A stretch of 53,950 bases of DNA from contig JAAYCX010000018.1 of the NCBI GenBank assembly GCA_012729555.1, positions 1 to 53,950 of the forward strand, written 5' to 3'. Positions 28,135 to 36,301 of the stretch are shown in pieces. The number at the start of each line of letters is the position of its first letter. Within the stretch, counting starts at the first letter, position 1. The translations under genes were made by a program, and so were the position numbers. Below the pieces are notes generated by a model. The model was not told the DNA's origin and searched no databases. It saw only the letters and a list, made by a program, of their open reading frames with translations. Origin of the DNA: Acidobacteriota bacterium. Its GTDB lineage: Bacteria > Acidobacteriota > UBA6911.

Positions 28135-30255
28135 ATGCTGATCAAAGCCGAGAAGCTGAAAGCGATTTTCGCCCCCCGCTCCGTCGCCGTCATCGGCGCC
28201 ACCGCCCGGCCCCAGAGCCTCGGGCGCGCCGTTTTCGCCAACCTCCTCTACGCCGGCTACGGCGGCTGCGCCTACCCCGTCAACCCCGGGGTGAAGAGCG
28301 TCCTGGGGGTGCGGGCGTACGGCTCGATCCTCGAAGTCCCCGACGACGTCGACCTGGCCGTCATCGTCGTCCCCGCCGCCGCCGTCTGCGACACGCTCGA
28401 GGAGGCGGGGCGCAAGGGTTGCCGGGGCTCCATCGTGATCAGCGCCGGCTTCAAGGAGATCGGCGGGGAAGGAGGGGCGCTGGAGCGCCGTCTCCAGGAG
28501 GTCGCGCGCCGGCACGGCATCGCCGTCGTGGGGCCCAACTGCTTCGGCGTGATCAACACCGACCCCGCCGTCTCCCTCAACGCCACCTTCTCCCGCAGCT
28601 TCCCGGCGGCGGGGAGGATCGCCTTCGTCTCCCAGAGCGGTGCCCTGGGCGTCGCCGCCCTGGAGCACGCGGCCCAGGAGAAGATCGGCTTTTCGAAGTT
28701 CATCTCGATCGGCAACAAGGCCGATATCAACGAAAACCATGTCCTGGCCGCCCTCGCGGACGACGAGGCCACCGACGTCATCCTCCTCTACCTGGAGGAC
28801 CTGGAGGACCCGAAGGAGTTCATCGACCTGGCCCGGCGGGTTTCGGAGAAGAAGCCGATCCTGGCGGTGAAATCGGGGCGGACCAAGGAGGGGGCCAAGG
28901 CCGCCGCCTCCCACACCGGGGCGCTGGCGGGGTCGGACGAGACCTACGACCTCCTCTTCACCCAGTGCGGCGTGCTCCGGGTGGAGACGCTCGAGGAGCT
29001 GTTCCGCCTGGGGATGGCCTTCACCCACCGGCCGCTCCCGCGGGGGAAGCGGCTGGCCATCGTGACCAACGCCGGGGGCCCGGGGATCATGGCCACCGAC
29101 GCCGCCGTCCGCCACGGCCTGGAGCTGGCCCGGCTCAACCCGGCGACGGAGGCGCGGATGCGGCCGCACATGTCGCCGGCGGCGAGCCTCGGCAACCCCG
29201 TGGACCTGGTGGGGGACGCCGACGAGGCCCGCTACCGGGAGGCGCTCGCCGCGGTGCTCGACGACGACGGGGTCGACGAGGTGATCGTCATCGTCGTCCC
29301 CCAGATGAACACCGATCTCGGCGCGATGTCGCGCGTGGTCGCCGGCGCGGCGCGGGAGACCGACAAGCCCCTTTTCGCGGTCTACATGGCCACGGGCGAC
29401 ATCGAGCGTCCGCTCCGGCTCCTGGACGAGGCGGGTGTCCTGCACTACCGCTTCCCGGAGGACGCCGCGCGCGCCCTGGGCGCCATGGCCCATTACGTCC
29501 GCTGGCGCAAGCGCCCGCACGCGGGCCTGCGCCTGTTCGACGACGTGCGGCCCGACGTCGTCCGGGAAATCCTCGCCGGGGCCGCGCGCGAGCGGCGAAG
29601 TTTTCTGCCGGAGCCGGAGGCGCACGCGGTGCTGGGCGCCTACGGACTCCCCGTTTCCCGCTCCCGCTTCGTCCGGGACGGCGCGGAGGCGGCCGCGGCC
29701 GCCCGGGAGATCGGCTTCCCGGTGGTGCTGAAGATCGTCTCCCCCGACATCGTCCACAAGGTGGACGTGGGGGGGGTGCGGCTCGACCTGAATTCGGAGG
29801 AGGAGGTGCGGGGCGCGTACGCGGAACTGACCGCGCAGGTCGCGGCGGCGCAGCCCGAGGCGCGGATCTGGGGCGTGTTCGTGCAGGAAATGGTCGGCCG
29901 GGGGAAGGAGACGATCCTGGGGATGAAGCGGGACCCCCACTTTGGGCCCCTCCTGATGTTCGGCCTCGGCGGGATCTACGTCGAGGTCTTCCGCGACGTG
30001 ATCTTCCGCCTGGCCCCCATCCGCGAACTCGACGCCCGCACCATGATCCGGGGGATCCGGGGGGCGAAGCTCCTCAAGGGCTTCCGAGGCGAGCCGGCGT
30101 CGGACATGGACGCCATCGCCGACGCGCTGCTGCGCCTGTCGCAGCTGGTCACCGATTTCGCCGAGATCGAGGAGATGGACATCAACCCGCTCATCGTCCT
30201 CCCCGAGGGGAACGGCGCCCGGGTGGTCGACGCGCGCATCCTGATCCGGAAATAG
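28135..30255 (+). CDS. ADP-forming acyl-CoA (acetyl-CoA) synthetase, fused alpha-beta
   Basis: 706 residues with the alpha subunit first: CoA-binding Rossmann domain (RSVAVIGATARPQSLGRAVF), then ligase-CoA domains with the phosphorylated His H260 in ASHTGALAGSDETYD. The beta subunit ATP-grasp follows from about residue 490 (LPEPEAHAVLGAYGLP, FPVVLKIVSPDIVHK, EEMDINPLIV). The enzyme interconverts acyl-CoA, ADP and phosphate with acid, CoA and ATP, conserving energy during acid formation or activating acids such as acetate. Acyl specificity is not evident. A TATAGT -10-like element lies at 28072. The gene stands alone, divergent from pcrA. Confidence 0.92.
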   Translation: MLIKAEKLKAIFAPRSVAVIGATARPQSLGRAVFANLLYAGYGGCAYPVNPGVKSVLGVRAYGSILEVPDDVDLAVIVVPAAAVCDTLEEAGRKGCRGSIVISAGFKEIGGEGGALERRLQEVARRHGIAVVGPNCFGVINTDPAVSLNATFSRSFPAAGRIAFVSQSGALGVAALEHAAQEKIGFSKFISIGNKADINENHVLAALADDEATDVILLYLEDLEDPKEFIDLARRVSEKKPILAVKSGRTKEGAKAAASHTGALAGSDETYDLLFTQCGVLRVETLEELFRLGMAFTHRPLPRGKRLAIVTNAGGPGIMATDAAVRHGLELARLNPATEARMRPHMSPAASLGNPVDLVGDADEARYREALAAVLDDDGVDEVIVIVVPQMNTDLGAMSRVVAGAARETDKPLFAVYMATGDIERPLRLLDEAGVLHYRFPEDAARALGAMAHYVRWRKRPHAGLRLFDDVRPDVVREILAGAARERRSFLPEPEAHAVLGAYGLPVSRSRFVRDGAEAAAAAREIGFPVVLKIVSPDIVHKVDVGGVRLDLNSEEEVRGAYAELTAQVAAAQPEARIWGVFVQEMVGRGKETILGMKRDPHFGPLLMFGLGGIYVEVFRDVIFRLAPIRELDARTMIRGIRGAKLLKGFRGEPASDMDAIADALLRLSQLVTDFAEIEEMDINPLIVLPEGNGARVVDARILIRK

Positions 30256-30293
30256 CCGCCCGGGTAGCAAGGCGCGTCCTGCTTGATGACCGG

Positions 30294-30323
30294 TTGACAA
30301 AATGTACCTTATAAGGTACATTT
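30294..30323 (+). promoter_or_regulatory. higBA promoter with built-in palindromic operator
   Basis: A consensus -35 TTGACA (30294-30299) and a TACATT -10 (30317-30322) are 17 bp apart. The spacer and -10 are entirely occupied by a perfect 24-bp palindrome at 30300-30323 (half-site AAATGTACCTTA). A DNA-binding antitoxin sitting there would block RNA polymerase, the usual autoregulation of toxin-antitoxin operons. Confidence 0.75.
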
Positions 30324-30342
30324 GTGATACGGGTGTTTGCCA

Positions 30343-30696
30343 ATGCCCCGGTTCTCGAGAAAAATCGTTCCGGCAGCCTTCTTTCGCACGGAAACGGGAA
30401 GTGAGCCTGTCCGCGATTGGCTGAAGGAACTGCTCCCGGAGGACCGGCGCATTATCGGCGCCGATGTCCGGACTGTTGAATTTGGCTGGCCCGTGGGCAT
30501 GCCGGTGTGTCGGCCGATGGGACAAGGGTTGTTCGAGGTTCGCAGCACGATTACGGGGAACCGGATCGCGCGCATCCTGTTCTGTTTTCACGAGGGGACT
30601 ATGCTCCTGCTCCACGGCTTTGTGAAAAAGAAGGGCAAGATTCCAGCCGCCGATCTGGCAATCGCCCTGAAACGCAGGAAGGAGGTAGAAAAATGA
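30343..30696 (+). CDS. higB: HigB/Gp49-like RelE-superfamily toxin
   Basis: 117 residues. Family features: a basic N terminus, SEPVRDWLKELLPEDRRIIGADVRTVEFGW, RPMGQGLFEVRST, RIARILFCFHEGTMLLLHGFVKKKGKIP and a basic C terminus. This pattern is typical of phage-derived Gp49-like/HigB mRNA interferases that cut ribosome-bound mRNA. The ATG at 30343 is chosen; the TTG 6 nt earlier is less likely. The toxin precedes the antitoxin, the HigBA order, and overlaps it by ATGA. There is no clear Shine-Dalgarno sequence, and the predicted leader is only about 14 nt. Confidence 0.88.
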   Translation: MPRFSRKIVPAAFFRTETGSEPVRDWLKELLPEDRRIIGADVRTVEFGWPVGMPVCRPMGQGLFEVRSTITGNRIARILFCFHEGTMLLLHGFVKKKGKIPAADLAIALKRRKEVEK

Positions 30697-30995
30697 AGCG
30701 GCGAACGATCGGGACGTCCTTCGACGATTTTTTAAGAGAGAAAGGGATCTACGAAGAGGTGACGGGTCATGCCATAAAGCGTGTCATCGCCTGGCAGCTG
30801 TCCGAGGCCATGAAGGCCCAGAAGATATCCAAAGCGGAAATGGCCCGCCGGCTGCAAACCAGCCGCACCCAGATCGCGCGTTTCCTCGATCCCGAAAACA
30901 GCAGCGTTCAGCTCGACACCATGCAGAGGGCGGCGGCCATCGTGGGCAAACGCCTGGTGATCACGCTTGAGGATTTCCCTCGTCCGGCGGCATGA
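30693..30995 (+). CDS. higA: HigA-type XRE-family antitoxin
   Basis: 100 residues with an XRE helix-turn-helix: IAWQLSEAMKAQKISKAEMA, then RRLQTSRTQIARFLDPENSS and QLDTMQRAAAIVGKRLVI. It should neutralise the HigB-like toxin and repress the operon by binding the palindrome at 30300-30323. GGAGG lies 5 nt upstream of the ATG, inside the toxin gene, giving efficient antitoxin translation. The start overlaps the toxin stop. Confidence 0.9.
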   Translation: MKRRTIGTSFDDFLREKGIYEEVTGHAIKRVIAWQLSEAMKAQKISKAEMARRLQTSRTQIARFLDPENSSVQLDTMQRAAAIVGKRLVITLEDFPRPAA

Positions 30996-31200
30996 ATCAC
31001 CTGCCGATCAGAACAGGCGATCCCGGGGCGTCCCGTCGAGCAAAATAGGTGTTGGAAATCGATTGAATGCCTCATAACCCCGGACGAAAACGGCAGCGGA
31101 TCCCTCCCTCCCCGGGAACCTTCATGAATGGGCGGATTTGAGGACGGCTGGCTTTTCCGCCCCCGGCGCGCGATAATGGAGCCTGCGAAAGGAGCCTGGT

Positions 31201-32142
31201 ATGAAGACCAAGCTGGATAGAAGGGAATTTCTGAAAGCCTCCACCCTGGCCGGCGTGGCCGGGAAGATGAGTTTCGACCTCTTCGCCGCGCCGGGGGGCG
31301 ATCAGGATCCCGCCGCCTGGATCCGGTCTCTCATCGTCGAGCGGGTCGCGAATTCCCCGGCCAACTCCATCCGGAACGCGGAAAACGAAAAGGCGTGGGA
31401 CGAGCCGCTGGTCGGTTTCGCGCGGGGGGACGACCCGATCTTCGAGTCCTTCAAGGAGCATGTGGGGCCCTTTCACCTCACCCCGCTCGAGATTTTCGGC
31501 AGGGAGTTCCCGGACGTCGCCGTGAAACCCGGCGAACTGGCCGTCATTTCCTGGGTGCTCCCCCACACGGAAGCGATCAAAGCGGACCTTCGCCGGCAGA
31601 AGACCGACCCTTCGCAGAAATGGATCCGGGCCCGGATCTACGGCGAGGAGTTCAACGAGGGGCTGCGGCGGTTCGTGGCCGAAACCCTCACGGAAGCGGG
31701 CCACCCCGCCGTCGTTCCCGTGCTTACCAAGAGCTACAAGATGGAGCAATCGCAGCGGTACGGCATCGCTTCGACCTGGTCCGAGCGGCACGCCGCCTAC
31801 GCCGGCGGCCTGGGGACCTTCGGGTTGTGCGACGGCCTGATCACCGCGAAGGGGAAGGCCATGCGCTGCGGTTCGGTGGTGGCCCGGATCGAGGTCCCGG
31901 CGACGCCCCGTCCCTACAAGGACCATCACGCCTACTGCCTGTTCTACGCCACGGGAGGGTGCGGGGTGTGCGCGACCCGGTGCCCGGCCGGCGCCGTCAC
32001 CAAGGCGGGCCACGACAAGATGGCGTGCCTCAAGCAGTGCAACGCGACCTCGGAGTACGCCGCCAAGCACTACGGCCTGGATGGATATGGCTGCGGCTTC
32101 TGCCAGACCGGCGTCCCCTGCGAATCGAGAATCCCGGTGTAG
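31201..32142 (+). CDS. Tat-exported QueG/reductive-dehalogenase-like 4Fe-4S protein
   Basis: 313 residues. The N terminus DRREFLKASTLAGVAG is a Tat signal with the twin arginine. The middle has GGLGTFGLCDGLITAKGKAMRCGSVVA, resembling the GLG...G.....P..R.G....T segment of QueG and RdhA proteins. Ferredoxin-like cysteines follow: C254, C257 and C261 in CGVCATRCPAG, and a second set in GCGFCQTGVPC. Such proteins use 4Fe-4S clusters, often with cobalamin; no separate corrinoid-binding domain is seen. Probably a periplasmic redox enzyme, not a queuosine enzyme, since QueG is cytosolic. GGAG lies 6 nt before the ATG. It lies inside the toxin-antitoxin island as a single gene. Confidence 0.75.
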   Translation: MKTKLDRREFLKASTLAGVAGKMSFDLFAAPGGDQDPAAWIRSLIVERVANSPANSIRNAENEKAWDEPLVGFARGDDPIFESFKEHVGPFHLTPLEIFGREFPDVAVKPGELAVISWVLPHTEAIKADLRRQKTDPSQKWIRARIYGEEFNEGLRRFVAETLTEAGHPAVVPVLTKSYKMEQSQRYGIASTWSERHAAYAGGLGTFGLCDGLITAKGKAMRCGSVVARIEVPATPRPYKDHHAYCLFYATGGCGVCATRCPAGAVTKAGHDKMACLKQCNATSEYAAKHYGLDGYGCGFCQTGVPCESRIPV

Positions 32143-32346
32143 CCCAATCCCCGGAATCGCGTCGATCGGCAGTCGCCGCCCATGACTGCGCAATAGAGTA
32201 TTACGAGCAAAAAACGATATTTAGGGCCCCGATCTTCGGCTAGAATGCTCCCATAGGCAAGAGTGTGAACCTGGCACCGTTGCGGTTGTCGACGCAGGCA
32301 GGAATTTGCTCCCTTTAATCACATGTTCATGCAAGGAGAATAAGAA

Positions 32347-32901
32347 ATGAGAAAGATCGGGTTTCTGGGTATCCTGGCCCTCCTGGGGCTCGTGGCCGGC
32401 TGCGGCCCGGCGCCTCAGGCCACGCCGCCGGAGTTGACCACGCTGGTGGAGCGCACGGCCATCGAGGACATGTTCATCGATTACTACGCGCAGTTCAGGC
32501 CCGACAGCGGGCACGATTTCGCTTCCTTCTTCACGGCCGACGGCAGGCTCGAGGTCAACGGCATGGTGGCCAGCGGCATCGAGGAGATCAAGGCGATGTA
32601 CGCCGGGATAGAAGGCGGCGGCGGGGAAAAGCCGAAAGCGGCCGCCGCCATACCGGAGGGGGTGTCGGAGATGATGCTGACGAACATGAAGATCGATGTC
32701 GACGGGGACAAGGCCGTCGCCACCTTCCTCTGGCACAGCATCAAGGCGGAACTGGTGACCACCGAGGGGAAGATCACGGAGTACGGGCGTGAAAGGTCCG
32801 AGCTGGTCAAGCAGGACGGGAAGTGGCTCCTCAAGAACCGTGTTGTTCTCACCGAGGGGGGCATGCCCGAGTCGCTGCTGGAATACTACCCGAAAAAGTA
32901 A
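32347..32901 (+). CDS. NTF2/SnoaL-like lipoprotein
   Basis: 184 residues. Signal peptide with lipobox LVAGC (lipidated Cys19), then an NTF2-like cone fold: ERTAIEDMFIDYYAQF, FASFFTADGRLEVNG, GIEEIKAMY, KAVATFLWHSIKAE and RSELVKQDGKWLLKNRVV. The pattern matches SnoaL_4/DUF4440-type domains with roles from isomerases to small-ligand binding. Catalysis cannot be assigned. AAGGAGA is 6 nt before the ATG. It would be anchored in a membrane facing the periplasm. It is a monocistronic gene with a hairpin right after it. Confidence 0.8.
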   Translation: MRKIGFLGILALLGLVAGCGPAPQATPPELTTLVERTAIEDMFIDYYAQFRPDSGHDFASFFTADGRLEVNGMVASGIEEIKAMYAGIEGGGGEKPKAAAAIPEGVSEMMLTNMKIDVDGDKAVATFLWHSIKAELVTTEGKITEYGRERSELVKQDGKWLLKNRVVLTEGGMPESLLEYYPKK

Positions 32902-32919
32902 GACGGAAAGGATCGGCCC

Positions 32920-32959
32920 CCGGCATCGGACAGCCGCTTCGGCGCATGTCCGATGCCGG
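32920..32959 (+). terminator. Long hairpin after the SnoaL-like gene
   Basis: Perfect 13-bp arms (32920-32932 and 32947-32959, arm CCGGCATCGGACA) enclose a 14-nt loop with a smaller GCC/GGC stem. The downstream stretch includes CTCTATTATTTTC. It is well placed to end the lipoprotein transcript, although the T-rich part is 15 nt away. Confidence 0.5.
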
Positions 32960-33090
32960 AAGCCGCCGGCCCTCTATTATTTTCAATGAATACTGCTGCC
33001 GGATTTGTCTTGCAGTGAAAATGAAATAGCCGCCAATTTTTCTTTGTCTGCCGGAATGGTATTCTGAATGGATATTCATGGAGAAGCCAT

Positions 33091-33324
33091 ATGTCTGATA
33101 AGAGCAGCAGGATTCTGGCGGAGGCTCTTGACTTGCCGCCAATGGAGCGCGCCCTCCTTGTCGAGGAAATCCTGGCGAGTTTTGATTTTCCTGATCGGCG
33201 GGATGTCGATGCGGCATGGGCTGCCGAAACAGAAGACCGTATTGACGCTTACGAAAGAGGAGATCTCTCAGCCTCATCGGTGCAAGAGGTTTTTGACCGT
33301 CTGAATCGTGAGCCGCGGAAATGA
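33091..33324 (+). CDS. Addiction-module antitoxin, TIGR02574 type
   Basis: 77 residues, acidic and helical: SSRILAEALDLPPMERALLVEEILASFD, then DVDAAWAAETEDRIDAYERGDL. This is the pattern of the TIGR02574 putative addiction-module component that accompanies RelE/ParE toxins. GGAG lies 7 nt before the ATG. Its stop overlaps the toxin ATG. A TGAAT-N4-ATTCA inverted repeat at 33065-33078 just upstream could be an autoregulatory operator. Local base composition is more AT-rich than the flanks, suggesting transfer. Confidence 0.85.
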   Translation: MSDKSSRILAEALDLPPMERALLVEEILASFDFPDRRDVDAAWAAETEDRIDAYERGDLSASSVQEVFDRLNREPRK

Positions 33325-33626
33325 AGGTGCAGATCCTCTCAACGGCGGAGAGCGAACTCCGTCAAGCAGTTGACTTTTATAACGATCAGCGTGAAGGGCT
33401 CGGATTTGAATTTGCTTCTGAGGTGAAGCAGACGATAGGTAGAATCGTTCATTTCCCTGGAGCCTGGACGCCTCTATCCATCCGTACCCGCCGATGTCGC
33501 ACAAGGCGATACCCGTACGGAGTCGTTTATCAGATTCGCGATGACTGCATTCTGGTTGTTGCCATAATGCATTTCCGGCGTCATCCCGATGCCTGGAAGT
33601 CAAGGCTGGCGCAACAAGATCGGTGA
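33321..33626 (+). CDS. RelE/ParE-family toxin
   Basis: 101 residues. Fold markers of the RelE/ParE superfamily: STAESELRQAVDFYNDQREGLGFEFASEV, a basic SIRTRRCRTRRYPYGVVYQI strand region and ILVVAIMHFRRHPDAWKSR near the C terminus. Partners of TIGR02574 antitoxins are of this type; the target (gyrase as in ParE, or mRNA as in RelE) cannot be decided. It overlaps the antitoxin by ATGA. AT-richer than the chromosome around it. Confidence 0.87.
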   Translation: MKVQILSTAESELRQAVDFYNDQREGLGFEFASEVKQTIGRIVHFPGAWTPLSIRTRRCRTRRYPYGVVYQIRDDCILVVAIMHFRRHPDAWKSRLAQQDR

Positions 33627-33728
33627 TCAGCGATAGCGGGATCCTTGACTGCTTAAGTTGCTCCTTGAAATGAAGGGCTCCCGGGCAGTCGATGCGCGCA
33701 GGTTAGGTTGTCGATAAAGGAGCTGCCC

Positions 33729-34286
33729 ATGATAACAAGACGAAAGGTCATGAAAGCGATCGCTTCGGGCGGGGCCGCGGCGGCCGCTTCCGGGGCGCTG
33801 GCCGCCCCGGGCGCCGATTCGGGGGTGCTCCTCGGGAGCGTGTCGCGGGAGACGTCCGACGGGAAGACGCGCTACGGGAAATGCCTGGTCCCCCTCCCGG
33901 TCCGGAAGATGGGGGAGATGTCGATGTTCGCCGCCGGCGCCGACCTCCTCAACGGCTTCCCCTGCAACATCATCTACGCGTTCGGGCTCGAGGCGGGCCC
34001 GCTGGGGCTCTCGCGGGAGCCGCACGTCCACGACCACGACGAGGTCGTCTACTTCATCGGCTCCGACCCGCGCGACATCGGGGACCTGGGCGCGGAGGTC
34101 AACTTCAAGATCGGGGAGAAGGGGAGGGAGGAGGACCACGTCTTTTCGGTGCCCACCGCCGTCGTCATTCCCAGGGGGGTGTGGCATTGCCCGATGGAGA
34201 CCCTGAAATTCCGCAAGCCGTTTTTGTGCATGGCGGTCTCCCTCACCGGCAAGTACGAATACCACTATTCGGAGCCGAAACCTTAA
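33729..34286 (+). CDS. Tat-exported cupin-domain protein
   Basis: 185 residues. N-terminal TRRKVMKAIASGGAAAAASGALAAPG is a Tat signal. A single cupin barrel follows, with metal-ligand histidines in EPHVHDHDEVVYFIG and a second motif VIPRGVWHCPMETL. AAGGAG is 6 nt before this ATG, which rules out the upstream in-frame start. Export by Tat implies folding with its metal in the cytoplasm. No substrate is evident; single-domain cupins include isomerases, dioxygenases and sensors. It stands alone between two toxin-antitoxin pairs and is GC-rich like the core genome. Confidence 0.75.
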   Translation: MITRRKVMKAIASGGAAAAASGALAAPGADSGVLLGSVSRETSDGKTRYGKCLVPLPVRKMGEMSMFAAGADLLNGFPCNIIYAFGLEAGPLGLSREPHVHDHDEVVYFIGSDPRDIGDLGAEVNFKIGEKGREEDHVFSVPTAVVIPRGVWHCPMETLKFRKPFLCMAVSLTGKYEYHYSEPKP

Positions 34287-34392
34287 ACCGGGTGAACGGA
34301 CTTGAATGCGAGGTGAAGTCAGTGCCCACCTCCTGTCATTATCTTGCTTAACCGGTCTGAATAGGGTACGTTATTAAGACCGTGAGGGAAAG

Positions 34393-34677
34393 ATGAACAT
34401 AATCGACGACATCAAACCCGTGACCTACCTGAAATCCCGGGCAGCAGACCTTCTCGATCAGATCAATGAAACGCAGCGTCCCGTGATCATCACGCAAAAC
34501 GGGGAGCCCCGTGCCGTGCTGCAGGATCCCAAAAGCTATGAGAGCATGCGCAACGCCATCGGGATCCTGAAGCTTATGGCCGAAGGAGAGTCCGATATCA
34601 GGGATGGAAAGGTCAGATCCCAGGACGAAGTCTTTGCCTCAATTGAAGATTCGGTAAAAAAAATGCTTAGCCGGTGA
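34393..34677 (+). CDS. Phd/YefM-family antitoxin
   Basis: 94 residues. N-terminal Phd/YefM fold: VTYLKSRAADLLDQINETQRPVIITQNGEPRAVLQDPKSYESM, the DNA-binding and dimerisation half. An acidic C-terminal tail (DIRDGKVRSQDEVFASIED) would wrap the toxin. GAGGGA precedes the ATG. The ParE-like toxin gene starts 4 nt after the stop, so the pair forms a type II module. AT-richer than the flanks. Confidence 0.9.
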   Translation: MNIIDDIKPVTYLKSRAADLLDQINETQRPVIITQNGEPRAVLQDPKSYESMRNAIGILKLMAEGESDIRDGKVRSQDEVFASIEDSVKKMLSR

Positions 34678-34681
34678 TCCG

Positions 34682-35044
34682 GTGGCGGAAAAATCGGGAA
34701 AGATGGCCCGCAAATACTCTGTTCAGTGGACGGCATCGGCGCAGGAAGACCTGAAGCGGGTGGTGGATTACCTGGCGCAGGAAAATCCCTCCCTGGCGCT
34801 GCGAATACTGGAGAGAATCAAAGGGAAGGCGGCCGATCTTTATGCCTTTCCCGATCGCGGAAGGGTTGTGCCCGAATTGAAGTTGCATGGTAGCTCTCTC
34901 TATCGCGAGATCATCGTGCTGCCCTGGCGAATTATTTATAGAATAGCCGATTCCACGGTGTATGTTACGGCGGTTCTCGATTCCCGCCGCAATATCGAGG
35001 ATGTGCTGCTGGAAAGGCTCATCAGGCGGCGGTTGGGCGGATGA
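34682..35044 (+). CDS. ParE/RelE-family toxin
   Basis: 120 residues from GTG 34682, or 113 from ATG 34703. The core begins YSVQWTASAQEDLKRVVDYLAQENPSLALRILERIKGKAADLYAFPDRGRVVPEL and ends REIIVLPWRIIYRIADSTVYVTAVLDSRRNIEDVL, a typical ParE layout (P..GR..PEL, R.I....WRI.Y). Partner of the Phd-like antitoxin just upstream. ParE toxins poison gyrase and RelE cuts mRNA; the target is not decided here. It is convergent with the ApgM-like gene. Confidence 0.9.
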   Translation: MAEKSGKMARKYSVQWTASAQEDLKRVVDYLAQENPSLALRILERIKGKAADLYAFPDRGRVVPELKLHGSSLYREIIVLPWRIIYRIADSTVYVTAVLDSRRNIEDVLLERLIRRRLGG

Positions 35045-35077
35045 GCGGGTGCATCATCCCGGCTGGATCCGCGCAGT

Positions 35078-36301
35078 CTAGGATTTCCCCGCCGAGAAGA
35101 AGGTCTCGATGAAGCGCGCCCCCTTCATCAGGCCGAGGGCGCCCGATCGGACGCTCTCCTCGTCGAAGCATACGACGGGGTCGGGCGCGAGGCGCGGCGC
35201 GCGGATGGCGACCGGCACCGGCTCGCGGGTGTGGTTGCCGGTGGCGATGGGGGTCGGGTGGTCGGGCAGGACCGCCACGGTGCTCTCCCACCCCCGCCGC
35301 TCGAGCCCTTCCAGGACCGGTCCGATCAGGCGCCGGTCGAGGTCCTCGATGCAGCGGATCTTGAGCTCGAGGTCGCGCTCGTGCCCCGCCTCGTCGGCGG
35401 CCTCGACGTGGATGTAGACGAAGTCGACCTCCTCGAGCGCCTCGAGTGCGGCCCGGGCCTTCCCCTCGTAATTGGTGTCGTAGAGGCCCGTGGCCCCCTC
35501 CACCGCGATCGGCGTCATCCCCGCGTAGATGGCGAGCCCCTTGATGAGGTCGACGGCCGTGATCGCGGCGCCGCGCACGCTGAAGCGCTCCTCGATGGTC
35601 GGCATGATCGGCTTTTTGCCCGGGGCCCAGGGCCAGAGGGCGTTGGCCGGCTGCTTCCCCTCCGCCCGGCGCCCCCGGTTGACCGGGTGGTCGGCGAGGA
35701 ATTTTTTCGATTCCTCGACCAGGCGGTTCAGGAGCGCGGCCGTTTCCTCCCCCGCGGGCGTCATCGGCCGGACCGCCAGCTCCCGGTAGGGGACTCCCAC
35801 GTGGTCGTGGGGGGGGAAGCACTCCAGCCGGAACTCGCCGCCCGGGACCACCAGGAGGTGGCGGTAGCTGAGGCCGGGATGGAGGCGCAGGGGCCAGTCG
35901 GCAAAGTGGGCGTCGAGGTCGCGGATCAGCCGGTGGGCGTCTTTGCTCGGGATGTGGCCGGCGGAGTGGCTGCGGATCTTTTCATCCTCGATGCAGATCA
36001 GGTTCACCCGCAGCGCCAGGTCGTCATCGGCGAGCTCGACGCCGAGGCTGGCGGCTTCGAGCACCCCCCGCCCCTCGGTCCCCTCGAAGAGGGCGCGGGC
36101 GTCGTAGCCGAGCACGGCGAGGTTGGCGATGGCCGACCCGGTCAGCATCCCGGGGGCGATCGTCTCCACGAGCCCGGTGCGCCCCTCCCGCGCGATCCGG
36201 TCCATCGCCGGCGTGCGGGCGGCCATCAGCGGGGTCTTCCCCCCGAGTTCCGGGACGGCGTAGTCGGCCATGCCGTCGCCGAGAAAGATGACGTATTTCA
36301 T
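35078..36301 (-). CDS. ApgM-like phosphoglycerate mutase-family protein, probable homoserine kinase
   Basis: 407 residues of the alkaline-phosphatase superfamily, COG3635/ApgM branch. FLGDGMADYAVPELGGKTPLM starts the metal site, GMLTGSAIANLAVLGYD carries the Ser nucleophile, and HVEAADEAGHE and LPDHPTP complete the ligands. By homology it would be cofactor-independent phosphoglycerate mutase. Its ATG overlaps the thrC stop (ATGA), so it is translationally coupled to threonine synthase. Members of this branch have been shown to act as homoserine kinase in bacteria lacking ThrB, and that role makes sense here: homoserine to O-phosphohomoserine to threonine. Family call firm, substrate inferred from context. 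Confidence 0.85.
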   Translation of the reverse strand: MKYVIFLGDGMADYAVPELGGKTPLMAARTPAMDRIAREGRTGLVETIAPGMLTGSAIANLAVLGYDARALFEGTEGRGVLEAASLGVELADDDLALRVNLICIEDEKIRSHSAGHIPSKDAHRLIRDLDAHFADWPLRLHPGLSYRHLLVVPGGEFRLECFPPHDHVGVPYRELAVRPMTPAGEETAALLNRLVEESKKFLADHPVNRGRRAEGKQPANALWPWAPGKKPIMPTIEERFSVRGAAITAVDLIKGLAIYAGMTPIAVEGATGLYDTNYEGKARAALEALEEVDFVYIHVEAADEAGHERDLELKIRCIEDLDRRLIGPVLEGLERRGWESTVAVLPDHPTPIATGNHTREPVPVAIRAPRLAPDPVVCFDEESVRSGALGLMKGARFIETFFSAGKS

